From NCBI RefSeq assembly GCF_964355755.1, contig NC_092679.1, positions 15,428,932 through 15,492,931 on the forward strand: DNA of 64,000 bases, given 5' to 3'. Shown here one piece after another: positions 12,663 to 22,871 of this stretch. Positions within the stretch are counted from its first letter, which is position 1; every line of letters starts with the position of its first letter. The notes beneath the pieces are model-generated. The model was not told where the DNA came from. It ran no database searches and was given only the letters and a program-made list of their open reading frames with translations. Origin of the DNA: Antedon mediterranea. Lineage: Eukaryota; Echinodermata; Crinoidea; Comatulida; Antedonidae. A program made the position numbers and the translations under genes.

Positions 12663-12764
12663 GCATTGTATTGTTCAACTCTCCCTTTCAAGATGTTTGG
12701 ACCAAGATATTTGCCTAATTCTACCAAACACAGACTGGCTGCACTGCTCGTCAAGGCACTGTCA
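12663..12764 (-). CDS. Candidate internal exon of an unidentified minus-strand gene
   Basis: Read on the minus strand, a TTGTGACAG acceptor is followed by an open frame of about 33 codons and a CCAG/GTAAGATAAG donor. The peptide contains LVELGKYLG and ILKGRVEQYN, which looks like globular, possibly helical-repeat, protein sequence; the other frames are less protein-like. A possible next exon (about 12062-12107, phase-compatible, containing LLKAVEYCVYL) lies downstream. No identity is assigned. It could belong to a gene whose other exons I missed, or be a retained fragment. Confidence 0.4.
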
Positions 12765-13129
12765 CAAGACTATACATAAAATAGATGAATACAAAACTAT
12801 AATGAATATTTATGACTTTGGTAGATAAAAACTTTTTTATGAATTTACATGTATTGCTAACTGTTTATTGAGCAATTTACTCAAAATTAGAAAACTAGAA
12901 TTGCTCTATTGCTCAAGTGTTTATCGGAGAAACTGAAACTTAAAACAAGTAAACATTTAATATTTTCTAGTTAAGTTTCACTTGTTCCGGTTTGCTGATT
13001 TATAATGGTCATTGAAAATAAGTTATGGGTTTTCCAAGTAATATTTTTAAAACATCATTCATCAACCTATTGTAATAAACCAACAAATATATCAAAGGTA
13101 ACCATGACCAATAAATTGTGTGATTTCAA

Positions 13130-13322
13130 TGTATAATCAAAATAACTGATTACAGTATATCTTCTGGAATTCAAACATGATATAGATATGAATGCAATAA
13201 AACCAGTCAAAGTTCATTCAAAGTGGTAATATAAGTTAGTGTTTCTGAGTGTTTATAAACCAGTCCAGAAAGACTACCCAAAGTGGTAATAAGTGGTTGC
13301 AGTGTGTTTATAAACCAATGCA
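13130..13322 (+). promoter_or_regulatory. Promoter and non-coding first exon of the first TRIM-like gene
   Basis: A TATA-like CAATAAAA at about 13194 precedes a short segment ending AATGCA before GTAAGT at 13323. The next acceptor is TTTATAG directly before the ATG at 14050. Comparable donors occur upstream of several other copies (20811, 29926, 34153, 37197). No transcript evidence is available. Confidence 0.45.
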
Positions 13323-14049
13323 GTAAGTACCTGCTCTTCTTGTATAGTAAATCTGATTCTTTTTTTCTGTTTATTTCAATGTATTTGCTTCAACACTGTC
13401 ATATAAAAACTACTGTACCCGCCTACTTTGTTTAGGAAAATTGTATTGACGGCTGCTGAGTCACAGAGTTGAAAAGATTACACAAACTTTACCCGGTTAT
13501 AGCTCAGATCATGTCTAATAAACAGCTCTTGAGTCATAACATGGTGAAATGTATTTGTAGTATAGCATTTATCTGGTTCCAACAAATACTAAGTGGGGAT
13601 TTTAACTTTTATGTTGAACCTATTAAACTGTAGTTATTATTATACTTATTTTTAACATGACAACTTCTTTAAATAATTTTAATAACCATCCAGTCTCTTA
13701 TTTTCGTTTTCACAATTCTACTCTAAAAAATAAAAAAAGCTGTATACTATCATATTTGAGTAAGGTTTAATTAATATAGCTTTGTGTTTGTTGATTCCAG
13801 TATTGGTAAATATGTTTTGGCAAATTGATATAGAAAAGCAAACTAAATATTTGGACTGTTTGTACATTAATGTGCAGATTTTGAATTTCACTTTTAATAC
13901 GGGCTGGAAAGAGAGCAACATTTCACAGTCAAAATGTACACACCCGTACCCTCTATCGTAAAAACCCTATTGCAATGTTTTATACACAACAAATTATTAT
14001 TTTATAATAAAAGATATGAAAATAAATAAGAAATATTTTTCATTTATAG

Positions 14050-15747
14050 ATGTCTTCTAACCAGGAAATACAGATGTGTTCTACTCATAATCTAGAATTA
14101 GAGTTCTTCTGTTCAACTTGCAAGAAAGCTGCTTGCACAGAATGTGAACATTTTCTGGATTGTCAGCAAAAACATGAAATGATTAAAATGAAGTCTGCTA
14201 TTGATAATTTTAATCAAGAAACAACTGAAGTACTCAAGATAGCCGAGGACGTTAAAAAGGATTTGGAGGAAACCTTTTATTCTATTAGTGAGAATTTATC
14301 TCACTTTAAAGATCAGGTAGATTTATGCAGAAAAGCTATTGAGGTTCAGGAGAAGAAACTTATCCAAGCAGTTCAAGCAAAAATTAAAGGATTGATTTTG
14401 GAACTTGAAGAAAAGCAAAAAACAATTGATGAAGATATTTCTGGTCAATTTGTAGATCTTGATGCAAGGAGAGATCAAGTTAATGATGAAATTAAATCGG
14501 TAAATTTAATACTAGACCAACCAGAAAAATCTAACACTCTTTCAAACTATAAGAAAAGTATCCTTAATGTTAAAGATAAGGTTTGTGGTATCCGTAAGGT
14601 ATTTCATGGAAAAAGTGTCACACCAATTTTTATTCCATCTACTAATGTAAATGGTTTGATTAACCAAACTGACATCGGTGAAGTGCTAATGGTTAATACC
14701 AATTATACAATTGCAGAATCAGATAGACAATTTACTGTTGCAACAGGACAAACTTTTAAAGTCAAAGTATCAAGTCTTGAAGAGGGTGAATTAACTGCCG
14801 TTTTTACTTCTGACTTCTGTCAAGAATCTGCCATTAAAATCAAACACCAAGGAAGTGGAGAACACATAATACCCGGTAGATGTGATAAGGAAGGTAATTT
14901 TCAGCTTAAGATAAGTGCTGAAGACGTAGAGATCAAAGGATCACCAGTAAATATCAAGGTGGAACCGCTTGGACTTGTGCATATTATTGATAACATTGAA
15001 CAGTATAAAGACCATCAAAATAACTATCGTGTTATGGATGTTGAAGTAGACATGGATGGTTGTATATTAGTATCAAGTGGTAGCAGAGAGGTTCTAAAAT
15101 TTGATCAATCAGGTTTATTTAAAACTAAAACAGAAATGACACAAAATGTACAAACCCTGCATCAAATGAGTGATGGTAGAATAGTAATCAGTAACACAAA
15201 CTGTGTTGTATTATGTAATGATAAGTTTCAAGAAATTCATAAATTTGGTGAAGGAACATTAACATATCCATTTGGTTTGACAGTTAACAAGGAAAATGAA
15301 GTCTTGTATGTATCTGATTGTGGAGCTAATTGTGTTTATAAATTTAATATTAACAATGGTGATCTAGTAGGAAAAATTGGATCAGACATATTGAAAGGAC
15401 CAGAACATATATCTTTGACCAAAGATGGACATCTGATTGTTTGTGATGCCCAAAATAGCAGAGTACTAATTTTTGATGATAACGACAAAATAGTAAGAGA
15501 AATAAAAGGAATACCATGGATTCAATACCCTTGTGGTGTGGCAGTTGATAAAGAGGAAAACATTTTAATTGTAGATCATATAGGTATACACTTGTTTGAT
15601 AAAAAAGGTCATTGTAAAAAGAAAATTTATTGCAGAGAATTCAGCAAGAAACTTATTTTTGCAAGCATCTGTGTAATCTCGAACAGACCTCGAAAGATAG
15701 CCGTGGCCAATTTCGGCACAAACGATGTTAAAATATTTAACTATTAA
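14050..15747 (+). CDS. TRIM-like protein: B-box, coiled coil, filamin, NHL (copy A, intact)
   Basis: A single open frame of 565 residues whose ATG follows a 3' splice site. Residues 10-42 form a B-box-type zinc finger (CSTH, CSTC, CTEC and a final KH). Residues about 50-190 are heptad-rich coiled coil. Residues about 222-310 match a filamin/ABP280 immunoglobulin-like repeat ending in KGSPVNIKVEP. The remainder is NHL-type beta-propeller repeats (for example FGLTVNKENEVLYVSD and RVLIFDDNDK). The order is that of the TRIM2/3/71 group, but there is no RING finger, so E3 ligase activity is not expected from this chain alone. It may be an adaptor or RNA/protein-binding scaffold; this is inference. 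It heads a same-strand array of paralogues. Confidence 0.9.
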   Translation: MSSNQEIQMCSTHNLELEFFCSTCKKAACTECEHFLDCQQKHEMIKMKSAIDNFNQETTEVLKIAEDVKKDLEETFYSISENLSHFKDQVDLCRKAIEVQEKKLIQAVQAKIKGLILELEEKQKTIDEDISGQFVDLDARRDQVNDEIKSVNLILDQPEKSNTLSNYKKSILNVKDKVCGIRKVFHGKSVTPIFIPSTNVNGLINQTDIGEVLMVNTNYTIAESDRQFTVATGQTFKVKVSSLEEGELTAVFTSDFCQESAIKIKHQGSGEHIIPGRCDKEGNFQLKISAEDVEIKGSPVNIKVEPLGLVHIIDNIEQYKDHQNNYRVMDVEVDMDGCILVSSGSREVLKFDQSGLFKTKTEMTQNVQTLHQMSDGRIVISNTNCVVLCNDKFQEIHKFGEGTLTYPFGLTVNKENEVLYVSDCGANCVYKFNINNGDLVGKIGSDILKGPEHISLTKDGHLIVCDAQNSRVLIFDDNDKIVREIKGIPWIQYPCGVAVDKEENILIVDHIGIHLFDKKGHCKKKIYCREFSKKLIFASICVISNRPRKIAVANFGTNDVKIFNY

Positions 15748-15985
15748 ATTAAGTACTTTATTCAATAATTCTTTGGATTTCATAGATAACTGCTCCTCAC
15801 CCTTTGCATTTTCATTGCACATTTGCCCTAACAAAACCAACGAAGGTTGCAACTCTCTAACTTATAATACAATAAATTTATCAATGGGAGCTATCGTGTA
15901 TTTTCTTTCTCCTAAACTTAACTTTCTTTCAAACCAAAACAAAATGTGTATTATTTATTGGATTATGTACTCTATAGACCCACAG

Positions 15986-16391
15986 CAGCTAATGTGCAGT
16001 GGCAGTTAATGTGCAGTGGCAGCTAATGTGCAGTGGCAGCTAATGTGCAGTGGCAGCTAATGTGCAGTGGCAGCTAATGTGCAGTGGCAGCTAATGTGCA
16101 GTGGCAGCTAATGTGCAGTGGCAGCTAATGTGCAGTGGCAGCTAATGTGCAGTGGCAGCTAATGTGCAGTGGCAGCTAATGTGCAGTGGCAGCTAATGTG
16201 CAGTGGCAGCTAATGTGCAGTGGCAGCTAATGTGCAGTGGCAGCTAATGTGCAGTGGCAGCTAATGTGCAGTGGCAGCTAATGTGCAGTGGCAGCTAATG
16301 TGCAGTGGCAGCTAATGTGCAGTGGCAGCTAATGTGCAGTGGCAGCTAATGTGCAGTGGCAGCTAATGTGCAGTGGCAGCTAATGTGCAGT
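15986..16391. repeat. 17-bp minisatellite, about 24 copies
   Basis: The unit CAGCTAATGTGCAGTGG is repeated head to tail with almost no divergence (one visible variant with T for C in copy 2). It lies 240 bp behind the stop codon of TRIM-like copy A and could fall in its 3' UTR or in the spacer to copy B. Confidence 0.97.
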
Positions 16392-16720
16392 ATACCAATC
16401 TACTCTTTTTGAATATTATATTGTAATTTATACATCCTCTGCATTTTTATTTTATGTTATGTTTGTATTTTTCACATGATGAACAAAACAAAAGTAAGTA
16501 AACAATTTTCATAACTAGGCCAGCAGCCATCTTAGTTTAAAAGAGAGAGAGAAAGATTTATTCAAACTCTTAGCAAAAGAACTTCCTACTTGTTATATAG
16601 GAAGACATGTATGCAAGTAATATATTGATGGTCAATTTTTTTTTCTGCTTTTTTCAGTGTAGAATTACACAAATTTAAAGTGTGGTTTGAAAATCAAGAA
16701 CAATTATTTTGATTTTTTAG

Positions 16721-18372
16721 ATGGCTTCTATCAAAGGGCTACAGAATATATGTTCTACTCATAATCTAGAGTGCGACTTCTTTTGTTCAACTTGCAAGAA
16801 AGCTGCTTGCACAGACTGTGAACATTTTCTGGATTGTCACCAAAAACATGAAATGATTAAAATGAAGTCTGCTATTTGTGATTTTAATGAAGAGGCAACT
16901 GAAGTACTCAAAATAGCTGAAGAAGATAAAAAGGATATGGAAGAAACATTTTATTTGATTAGTGAACATTCCTCTTACATTAAAGATCGGACGGAGTTAT
17001 GCAGAAAAGCTATTGAAACTATTCAAGTAGTTCAATCAAAAATCAAGGAATTAATTATAGAACTTTAAGAAATGCAAAAAACTAAAGATCTTGATGGCAA
17101 GAGAGATTATGTGGATAATAAAATTAAATCGGTCAATTTGCTACTAGACAATCCAGAAGAATCTAACACTCTTTCAAACTATAAGACAGGTATCCTTGAT
17201 GTTAAAGATAAGGTTTGTGGTATTCATCAAATATTTCATGGAAGGAGTGTTGTACCTAATTTTATTCCATCTATACATATACATGATTTGATAAACCAAG
17301 ATGGCATCGGTGATGTGCTAATTGTTAATACCAATACACAATTGCAGAATCAGACAAAAAATTTACCATTGCAATGGGACAAAGATTTAAAGTTAACGTA
17401 TCAAGTCTCAAAGAGGGCGAGTTTACCGCTATTCTGACATCTAAATCTGATCAAGAATCCACTATGGTAAAACATGGGGAAAGTGGAGATCACATAATAA
17501 CAGGTATATGTGATATTGAAGGCGATTGGCAGATGAAGATAATGGCTGGAGATTATCAGGTTAAAGGATCTCCAGTGAATATTAAGGTGGAACCTTTTGG
17601 ACTTGTGTATACCATTGATAACATTGGACAGTATAAAGAGCATCAATATAAGTTTAATATCATGGATGTTGCAGTAGACATGGATGGATGTATATTAGTA
17701 TCAAGTGAGAGCAAAGAGATATTGAAGTTTGACCAATTAGGATCATTTCAAGGCAAAAAAGAGATGACTCAAAATATACGAACAATGCATCAAATGAGTG
17801 ATGGTAGAATGGTATTTAGTACTTCCACAAATTGTGTCATATTATGTGATAATGAGTTTCGAGAAAGTCTCAAATTTGGTGAAGGAATGTTTAAATATTC
17901 ATTTGGCTTGACAGTTAACAAGAAAAATGAAGTCTTGTATGTATCTGATTGTAATGCTCACTGTGTTTATAAATTTGATATTAATAATGGTGATCTGTTA
18001 GGGAAGATTGGTTCAAAAGAAATTAAAATGAGAGAACCATGTCATATAACTTTGAATCTCATTGTTTGTGACAGGTTAAACAGCAGAGTACTAATTTTTG
18101 ATAAAAATGAAACAACAACAAGAAAAATCAAAGCACTATCATCAATAACTTATCTTCATGGTGTGGTAATGGATAAAGAGGAAAACATTTTAACCTCTGG
18201 AGAATTTGGAGTAAATTTGTATGATAAAAATGGTTGCTTTAAAAAAGAAATTTTCAGAAGAAAAAAAACCTGGAAAATTGCTTATCCTAGCATATGTGTA
18301 ATCTCAAACAGACCACGAAAGATAGCCGTGACTGATAGCAAATCAAAAGATGTTAAAATATTTAACTATTAA
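16721..18372 (+). pseudogene. TRIM-like copy B, disrupted
   Basis: Homologous throughout to copy A and starting with ATG after a TTTTTTAG acceptor. A nonsense codon (TAA, 17066-17068) replaces a Glu codon in the coiled coil. A one-base deletion near 17333, in the segment matching NTNYTIAES of copy A, shifts the frame. The filamin end and NHL region are open again in the other frame up to 18372. In-frame deletions have also removed parts of the coiled coil and one NHL segment. Both downstream open stretches are long, so inactivation looks recent. A rescued short product is possible but not supported. Confidence 0.88.
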
Positions 18373-19062
18373 ATAACTTTAGGAACTAATTTCCTGGATT
18401 TAAAATAGATACACCAAACTCTTTCCTATTCTCTATTTTGAAAATTATGGACATAGAGGAGCCACAAGTGAACAGAACACCCTTGAACATCCTATATTCT
18501 AACATTCCAAATATTTTGGAGCAAATTATTAGATAAATTAAACAACTTTTAATAAAAGATATTAGAAATAAATATATTTTTTCTTGTATTTTACAGATTA
18601 TTATAAAATTTTAATATTAAAGACATTTAATTTCATTTGCTTTTGGTAATTATTTTCTTGATCAGTTCCATCATACGATGTAAAAATCATTTTCATTTTA
18701 GTCATGTGGTCAATACTTCAGCATGTACTGTACAATATGATTTTGTTGTTGATTTTTTAAAACTTTAAATATTTAGTGCATTGCATTTTATTGTTTACAT
18801 TTTACTAATTATAAAGATAAATTAGTAATCTTCTACGATTGAAACAGGGTTTTAAGTCATTTTTAAATGGCTATACAATTACTTCGAAACAAGACAAAAA
18901 AATTTTAAAAAGTAATCTACTTTTCAAACACCTACAACTATTGTATGTAATTTAACCAATAGCTGATGAGTCACAAAGGAGAACAAATAAGATATATTGG
19001 TTGTAACCCAAGAAGGATATCATTAGGTGATCCGAACACCTGTTGTAATTCTTCTTTCTTTC
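18373..19062. other. Spacer after TRIM-like copy B
   Basis: AT-rich. Bases about 18455-18475 (ATGGACATAGAGGAGCCACA) recur after copy F near 36416-36435, so the 3' flanks were duplicated together with the genes. No other gene seen. Confidence 0.6.
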
Positions 19063-19065
19063 TAA

Positions 19066-19842
19066 GGGCGCGTTTATACAACACGCTATTACACGCATAT
19101 TCTACACGCCTACGAGGAGTGTGTTGTATAACAACAAAGAGATTCCGTGTAATGAGATTTTAATTGCAAAAAAGGCTACTTGGCTGAATCCTAAAATTTG
19201 GTGGATTCCCGGTCGCCGTTACCGTGTTGGAAGTGTCCTCAGGGTATATTTTGACCTCTCGTTAAAACAGGTCGTAATATCAATCATGTCATGCGACGTC
19301 TAACAAGATTGGGCCCATTTATTGCTGCTTCGCTGCCAGCAATCATCCTCCTACCACGTCTTACGCCTAGCCTGGTAGGGCCAACTCGTAGTGGTAGTAG
19401 GCCTCTATAGACTATCGTTTCCCACTCCAAACAGAATAAAAAATAACATCGCAAAAATGGCATCTTCTTCCATAGTGTATAGATGAAACAATGAAACCCT
19501 TAAAATAACTTTTATTAATTTAAATGAACCGAGAACAAAATAAACAACAATGCAAACGTGAACGAATACAATAATGAAAACGGTAAAAACCGCGCGAATA
19601 CATCGGACAGCGAGGAGGCGACGATGATTTGTTGACAACAACCCAGCCAACAATTCAATTCAAGCGATCAACGATTTGACCTTTTATCCTAGCATGCACT
19701 GCGTGTTGATGAAACTTCCGGTACAACACGGTATCGTGATTTCTAGTATAACAGCAAACGTTAAGGTGGGTTGACCTCGGTCCGAACAACACGCTAAAAA
19801 TTAAAGCCGTGTTCAAATTTAGGGTGTTGTATAAACACGACC
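19066..19842. mobile_element. Non-autonomous PIF/Harbinger-like transposon, 777 bp
   Basis: Terminal inverted repeats read GGGCGCGTTTATACAACAC on the left and the complement GTGTTGTATAAACACGACC on the right. They are flanked by TAA at 19063-19065 and 19843-19845. A three-base TAA duplication fits PIF/Harbinger. The small open frames inside show no transposase motif, so it appears non-autonomous. Confidence 0.75.
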
Positions 19843-19845
19843 TAA

Positions 19846-20480
19846 TCCTTTTGTTGGTTGTCATTCTCGGAATAAGCAGTAATCTTGTTTTGGCCAGCAA
19901 ATAGATATAATAATTTTACACAATCTGAATTTGTGCAACTGTAATATTTTATGATCATATATCATATTAGCTCGTACGCAGCTAGAAAGACCGTTTTTGC
20001 ACATGATTTTGGTTCTTGATACCTTTTATAATAAATTCTTTTCATTTTTGATGAATTATGAATATAAAATAGTGACACACGTGCACATCAAACTTTAAAA
20101 ATCGTGCACTAGAGCTTGACAATGGGTAATTTTATACAAAATTTGTGTAAAAATATGCCTATTTTGAATCGATTATAGCTCTCGGGGATTGATGGTTACC
20201 AATGAGTTGTATGAGTTCATGTGAAATTTAGGTTATGCTGTCATCATATGGAAATCTGAATTTTAAAAATTGGATTTTGATACAGTTCATTACAATGTTT
20301 TCAATTTTCTTTCTAATTTTCAATATGTTAGTCAAACAATTCTCCTTCAGACATATGAACTTTTTTTTTTAATTTGAAAAATTCATCATATTCAAACAAT
20401 TTAATAAACGCGAGTGGTGTAACATAAAACCCTAATAAATATCATGTGCATGTTACGATGCATTGCACAATAGCCTAATT
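19846..20480. other. Spacer between transposon and TRIM-like promoter
   Basis: No gene seen. Bases about 20155-20215 (around TTTTGAATCGATTATAGCTC) resemble about 37498-37550, another sign that upstream flanks of the TRIM-like genes are duplicated. Confidence 0.5.
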
Positions 20481-20810
20481 GAATTTCGATGCATTCATGC
20501 ATTTTTCTTTTCTAAAGTTTTCTCTAGGTACCAACTTCAGAATTTAAATTACATATTGTTGTTCAGATCACACATCACCAAACTATTGTAAAAGCATCAA
20601 TGGGAACCTGTCGCCAATGACGCAAATATTGTGTAGTTCCAATGTATTGAAATAACTCATTAAAGTGTATTTTCAGCAATTCAAACAATAACAATAGAGT
20701 GTTAAGAGAGAGGTATGCTTAATAAAAAGCAGTCAAGAAAAGGTAGTCAAAGTGATAAGGTTGCAAGCTTCTTGTTCTAACCTTAAAATCGTAAAAGTGG
20801 CACATTAACA
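20480..20810 (+). promoter_or_regulatory. Promoter and non-coding first exon for TRIM-like copies C/D
   Basis: The sequence from GATGCATTCATGCATT through GTTGTTCAGATCACA and AATGTATTGAAA is shared with 36980-37280. A TATA-like CTTAATAAAA at about 20718 is followed by a short segment ending ATTAACA before GTAAGT at 20811. The conservation between the two loci supports a regulatory or 5' UTR role. Confidence 0.5.
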
Positions 20811-21465
20811 GTAAGTAAATGCTTTTCTAGTGTAGACTAAATCTGATATTTCTTCTCTGGAAATAATAGCAAAGTTGTATGTACTGGGTGTAATTTTCAA
20901 CGAAGCTGAAATAGTTTACAAATCTGAAGGTGTGGCTTTATCCAAATGCTACTTTTCACTTTGTAGAAGTGATTCACAGGCTGGGAATTTTATAGATGAA
21001 CTTTATTCTTTAATAGGATACTATTTTATATTTATAATTTGATCACAAACACGGTATATTTCTAAAATATTTTAGCATATTTTATCGTGTACTTAACAAC
21101 GAATTGCATCTTCACCACAATAAGCTTTCCAACTATATTATACTATTACAGACAAAGTACCATGGATTCTATTTGCTTGATTGGATTATATCATCCAAGC
21201 ATCACAATTTCTTCAATTGAGATTATAAAATGTTCTCAGCAATAAATGCATTAAAAATCAAATTAAAGTTTTTAAAAGTGTTTAATAGAATAGTATGAAG
21301 ATATTTCTAATTGTTTAGATATCTAAACAAAAAGAACAAATTTGTTCTAAAATTATAATCTACAGTACTGCAACAATAAAAATGCATACATTTCTTGAAT
21401 GTAAATAGATAATAGTAAAAATTCAAGAAATGTGTTTCAGAATTATTTATTTCCTAATCTTCTAG

Positions 21466-21678
21466 ATGTCTTCTAAAGAAGAGGTACAGATGTGTTCTAC
21501 TCATTATCTAGAATTAGATTTCTTCTGTTTAACTTGCAAGAAAGCTGCTTGCACAGAATGTGAAAATTTTCTGGATTGTCAACAAAAACATGAAATGATT
21601 AAAATGAAGTATGCTATTGATACCTTTAACCAAGAGGCAAGTGATTGGAATTTTCTATTACTGTATTTATTCGAATAA
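21466..21678 (+). pseudogene. Truncated TRIM-like copy C (B-box only)
   Basis: Starts with ATG after a TTCTAG acceptor and encodes a normal N-terminus and B-box (CSTH, CLTC, CTEC). The similarity stops abruptly after the codons for NQEA. A short unrelated tail ends at 21678. The coiled coil, filamin and NHL parts are missing, so it is a gene fragment, although a 70-residue B-box peptide could still be made. Confidence 0.8.
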
Positions 21679-21819
21679 ACGTCTGCTTTGATAAATATAT
21701 AGATAAGACATTATTCTTACATAAAACAAAAGAAATTAGTATAGGATAACCATTTATTGTGTCTTTGATAAAAATAATAAGAACAATAAAATCGCTGTAT
21801 CACCATATTATTCCTCTTA

Positions 21820-21975
21820 CATTATGACGTCATTTGATTGGACGTGTTAAACTTTAAAAATTATTTTCACCAAAGGTAGCATAGATAGTTATTCTATAGT
21901 ATTTAGATTTCTTTTGTTTTATGTAGGAAAAATAAATGTTTATCTATTTATCGTTATCGTCCTAGTGTAAATAGG
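21820..21975. mobile_element. 3' part of a Harbinger-like MITE
   Basis: From TGACGTCATTTGATTGGA through TTTTGTTTTATGTA to ATCGTCCTAGTGTAAATAGG it matches the right half of the complete element at 57205-57588. It overlaps the left edge of the triplicated unit that follows. Confidence 0.6.
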
Positions 21976-22871
21976 TTTAAAATTTGCAGATGAATACTAA
22001 ATATTTAGGATCAAGGGTGGCATATGGTGCATTCAGCTATACTGGTACCTACCGTTTATAATAATAACCGAAGAATATTTGTTCTACCATCAGAAACATG
22101 GAACATAGCTTGCATAAATTAATGAGGATGATGATTTAAGGCGCTCCTTTTATTTTTTTGTCTTTTAACAGATGTGTTGCTCTCATAACCAACCATTAGA
22201 CTTCTTCTGTTTAACATGCAAGACAGCTGTTTGTAGAGAATGCGAACATTTTCTTCACCAGCAAAATCATGAGATCGTTATCTATTTATCGTTATCGTCC
22301 TAGTGTAAATAGGTTTAAAATTTGCAGATGAATACTAAATATTTAGGATCAAGGGTGGCATATGGTGCATTAATTAATGAGGATGATGATTTAAGGCGCT
22401 CCTTTTATTTTTTTGTCTTTTAACAGATGTGTTGCTCTCATAACCAACCATTAGACTTCTTCTGTTTAACATGCAAGACAGCTGTTTGTAGAGAATGCGA
22501 ACATTTTCTTCACCAGCAAAATCATGAGATCGTTATCTATTTATCGTTATCGTCCTAGTGTAAATAGGTTTAAAATTTGCAGATGAATACTAAATATTTA
22601 GGATCAAGGGTGGCATATGGTGCATTCAGCTATACTGGTACCTACCGTTTATAATAATAACCGAAGAATATTTGTTCTACCATCAGAAACATGGAACATA
22701 GCTTGCATAAATTAATGAGGATGATGATTTAAGGCGCTCCTTTTATTTTTTTGTCTTTTAACAGATGTGTTGCTCTCATAACCAACCATTAGACTTCTTC
22801 TGTTTAACATGCAAGACAGCTGTTTGTAGAGAATGCGAACATTTTCTTCACCAGCAAAATCATGAGATCGT
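21941..22871. repeat. Tandem triplication of splice acceptor plus half B-box
   Basis: Three head-to-tail copies: 21941-22278 (338 bp), 22279-22533 (255 bp, carrying an 83-bp internal deletion) and 22534-22871 (338 bp). Each unit runs from the end of a MITE, through intron and a TCTTTTAACAG acceptor, into the codons for the first 34 residues of copy D (up to HEIV). Only the third copy continues into the rest of the gene. Copies 1 and 3 look identical by eye, so the event is recent or an assembly artefact. Confidence 0.93.

Noticed and set aside
12358-12678. A 106-codon minus-strand open frame
   Set aside because: It crosses the donor of the candidate exon at 12663-12764 and consists partly of a local imperfect repeat.
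17374-18372. A separate gene starting at the ATG at 17374
   Set aside because: It is the frameshifted remainder of copy B; homology continues upstream in the other frame.
19405-19900. Two minus-strand open frames of about 80 codons
   Set aside because: They lie in or across the end of a non-autonomous transposon and lack transposase motifs.
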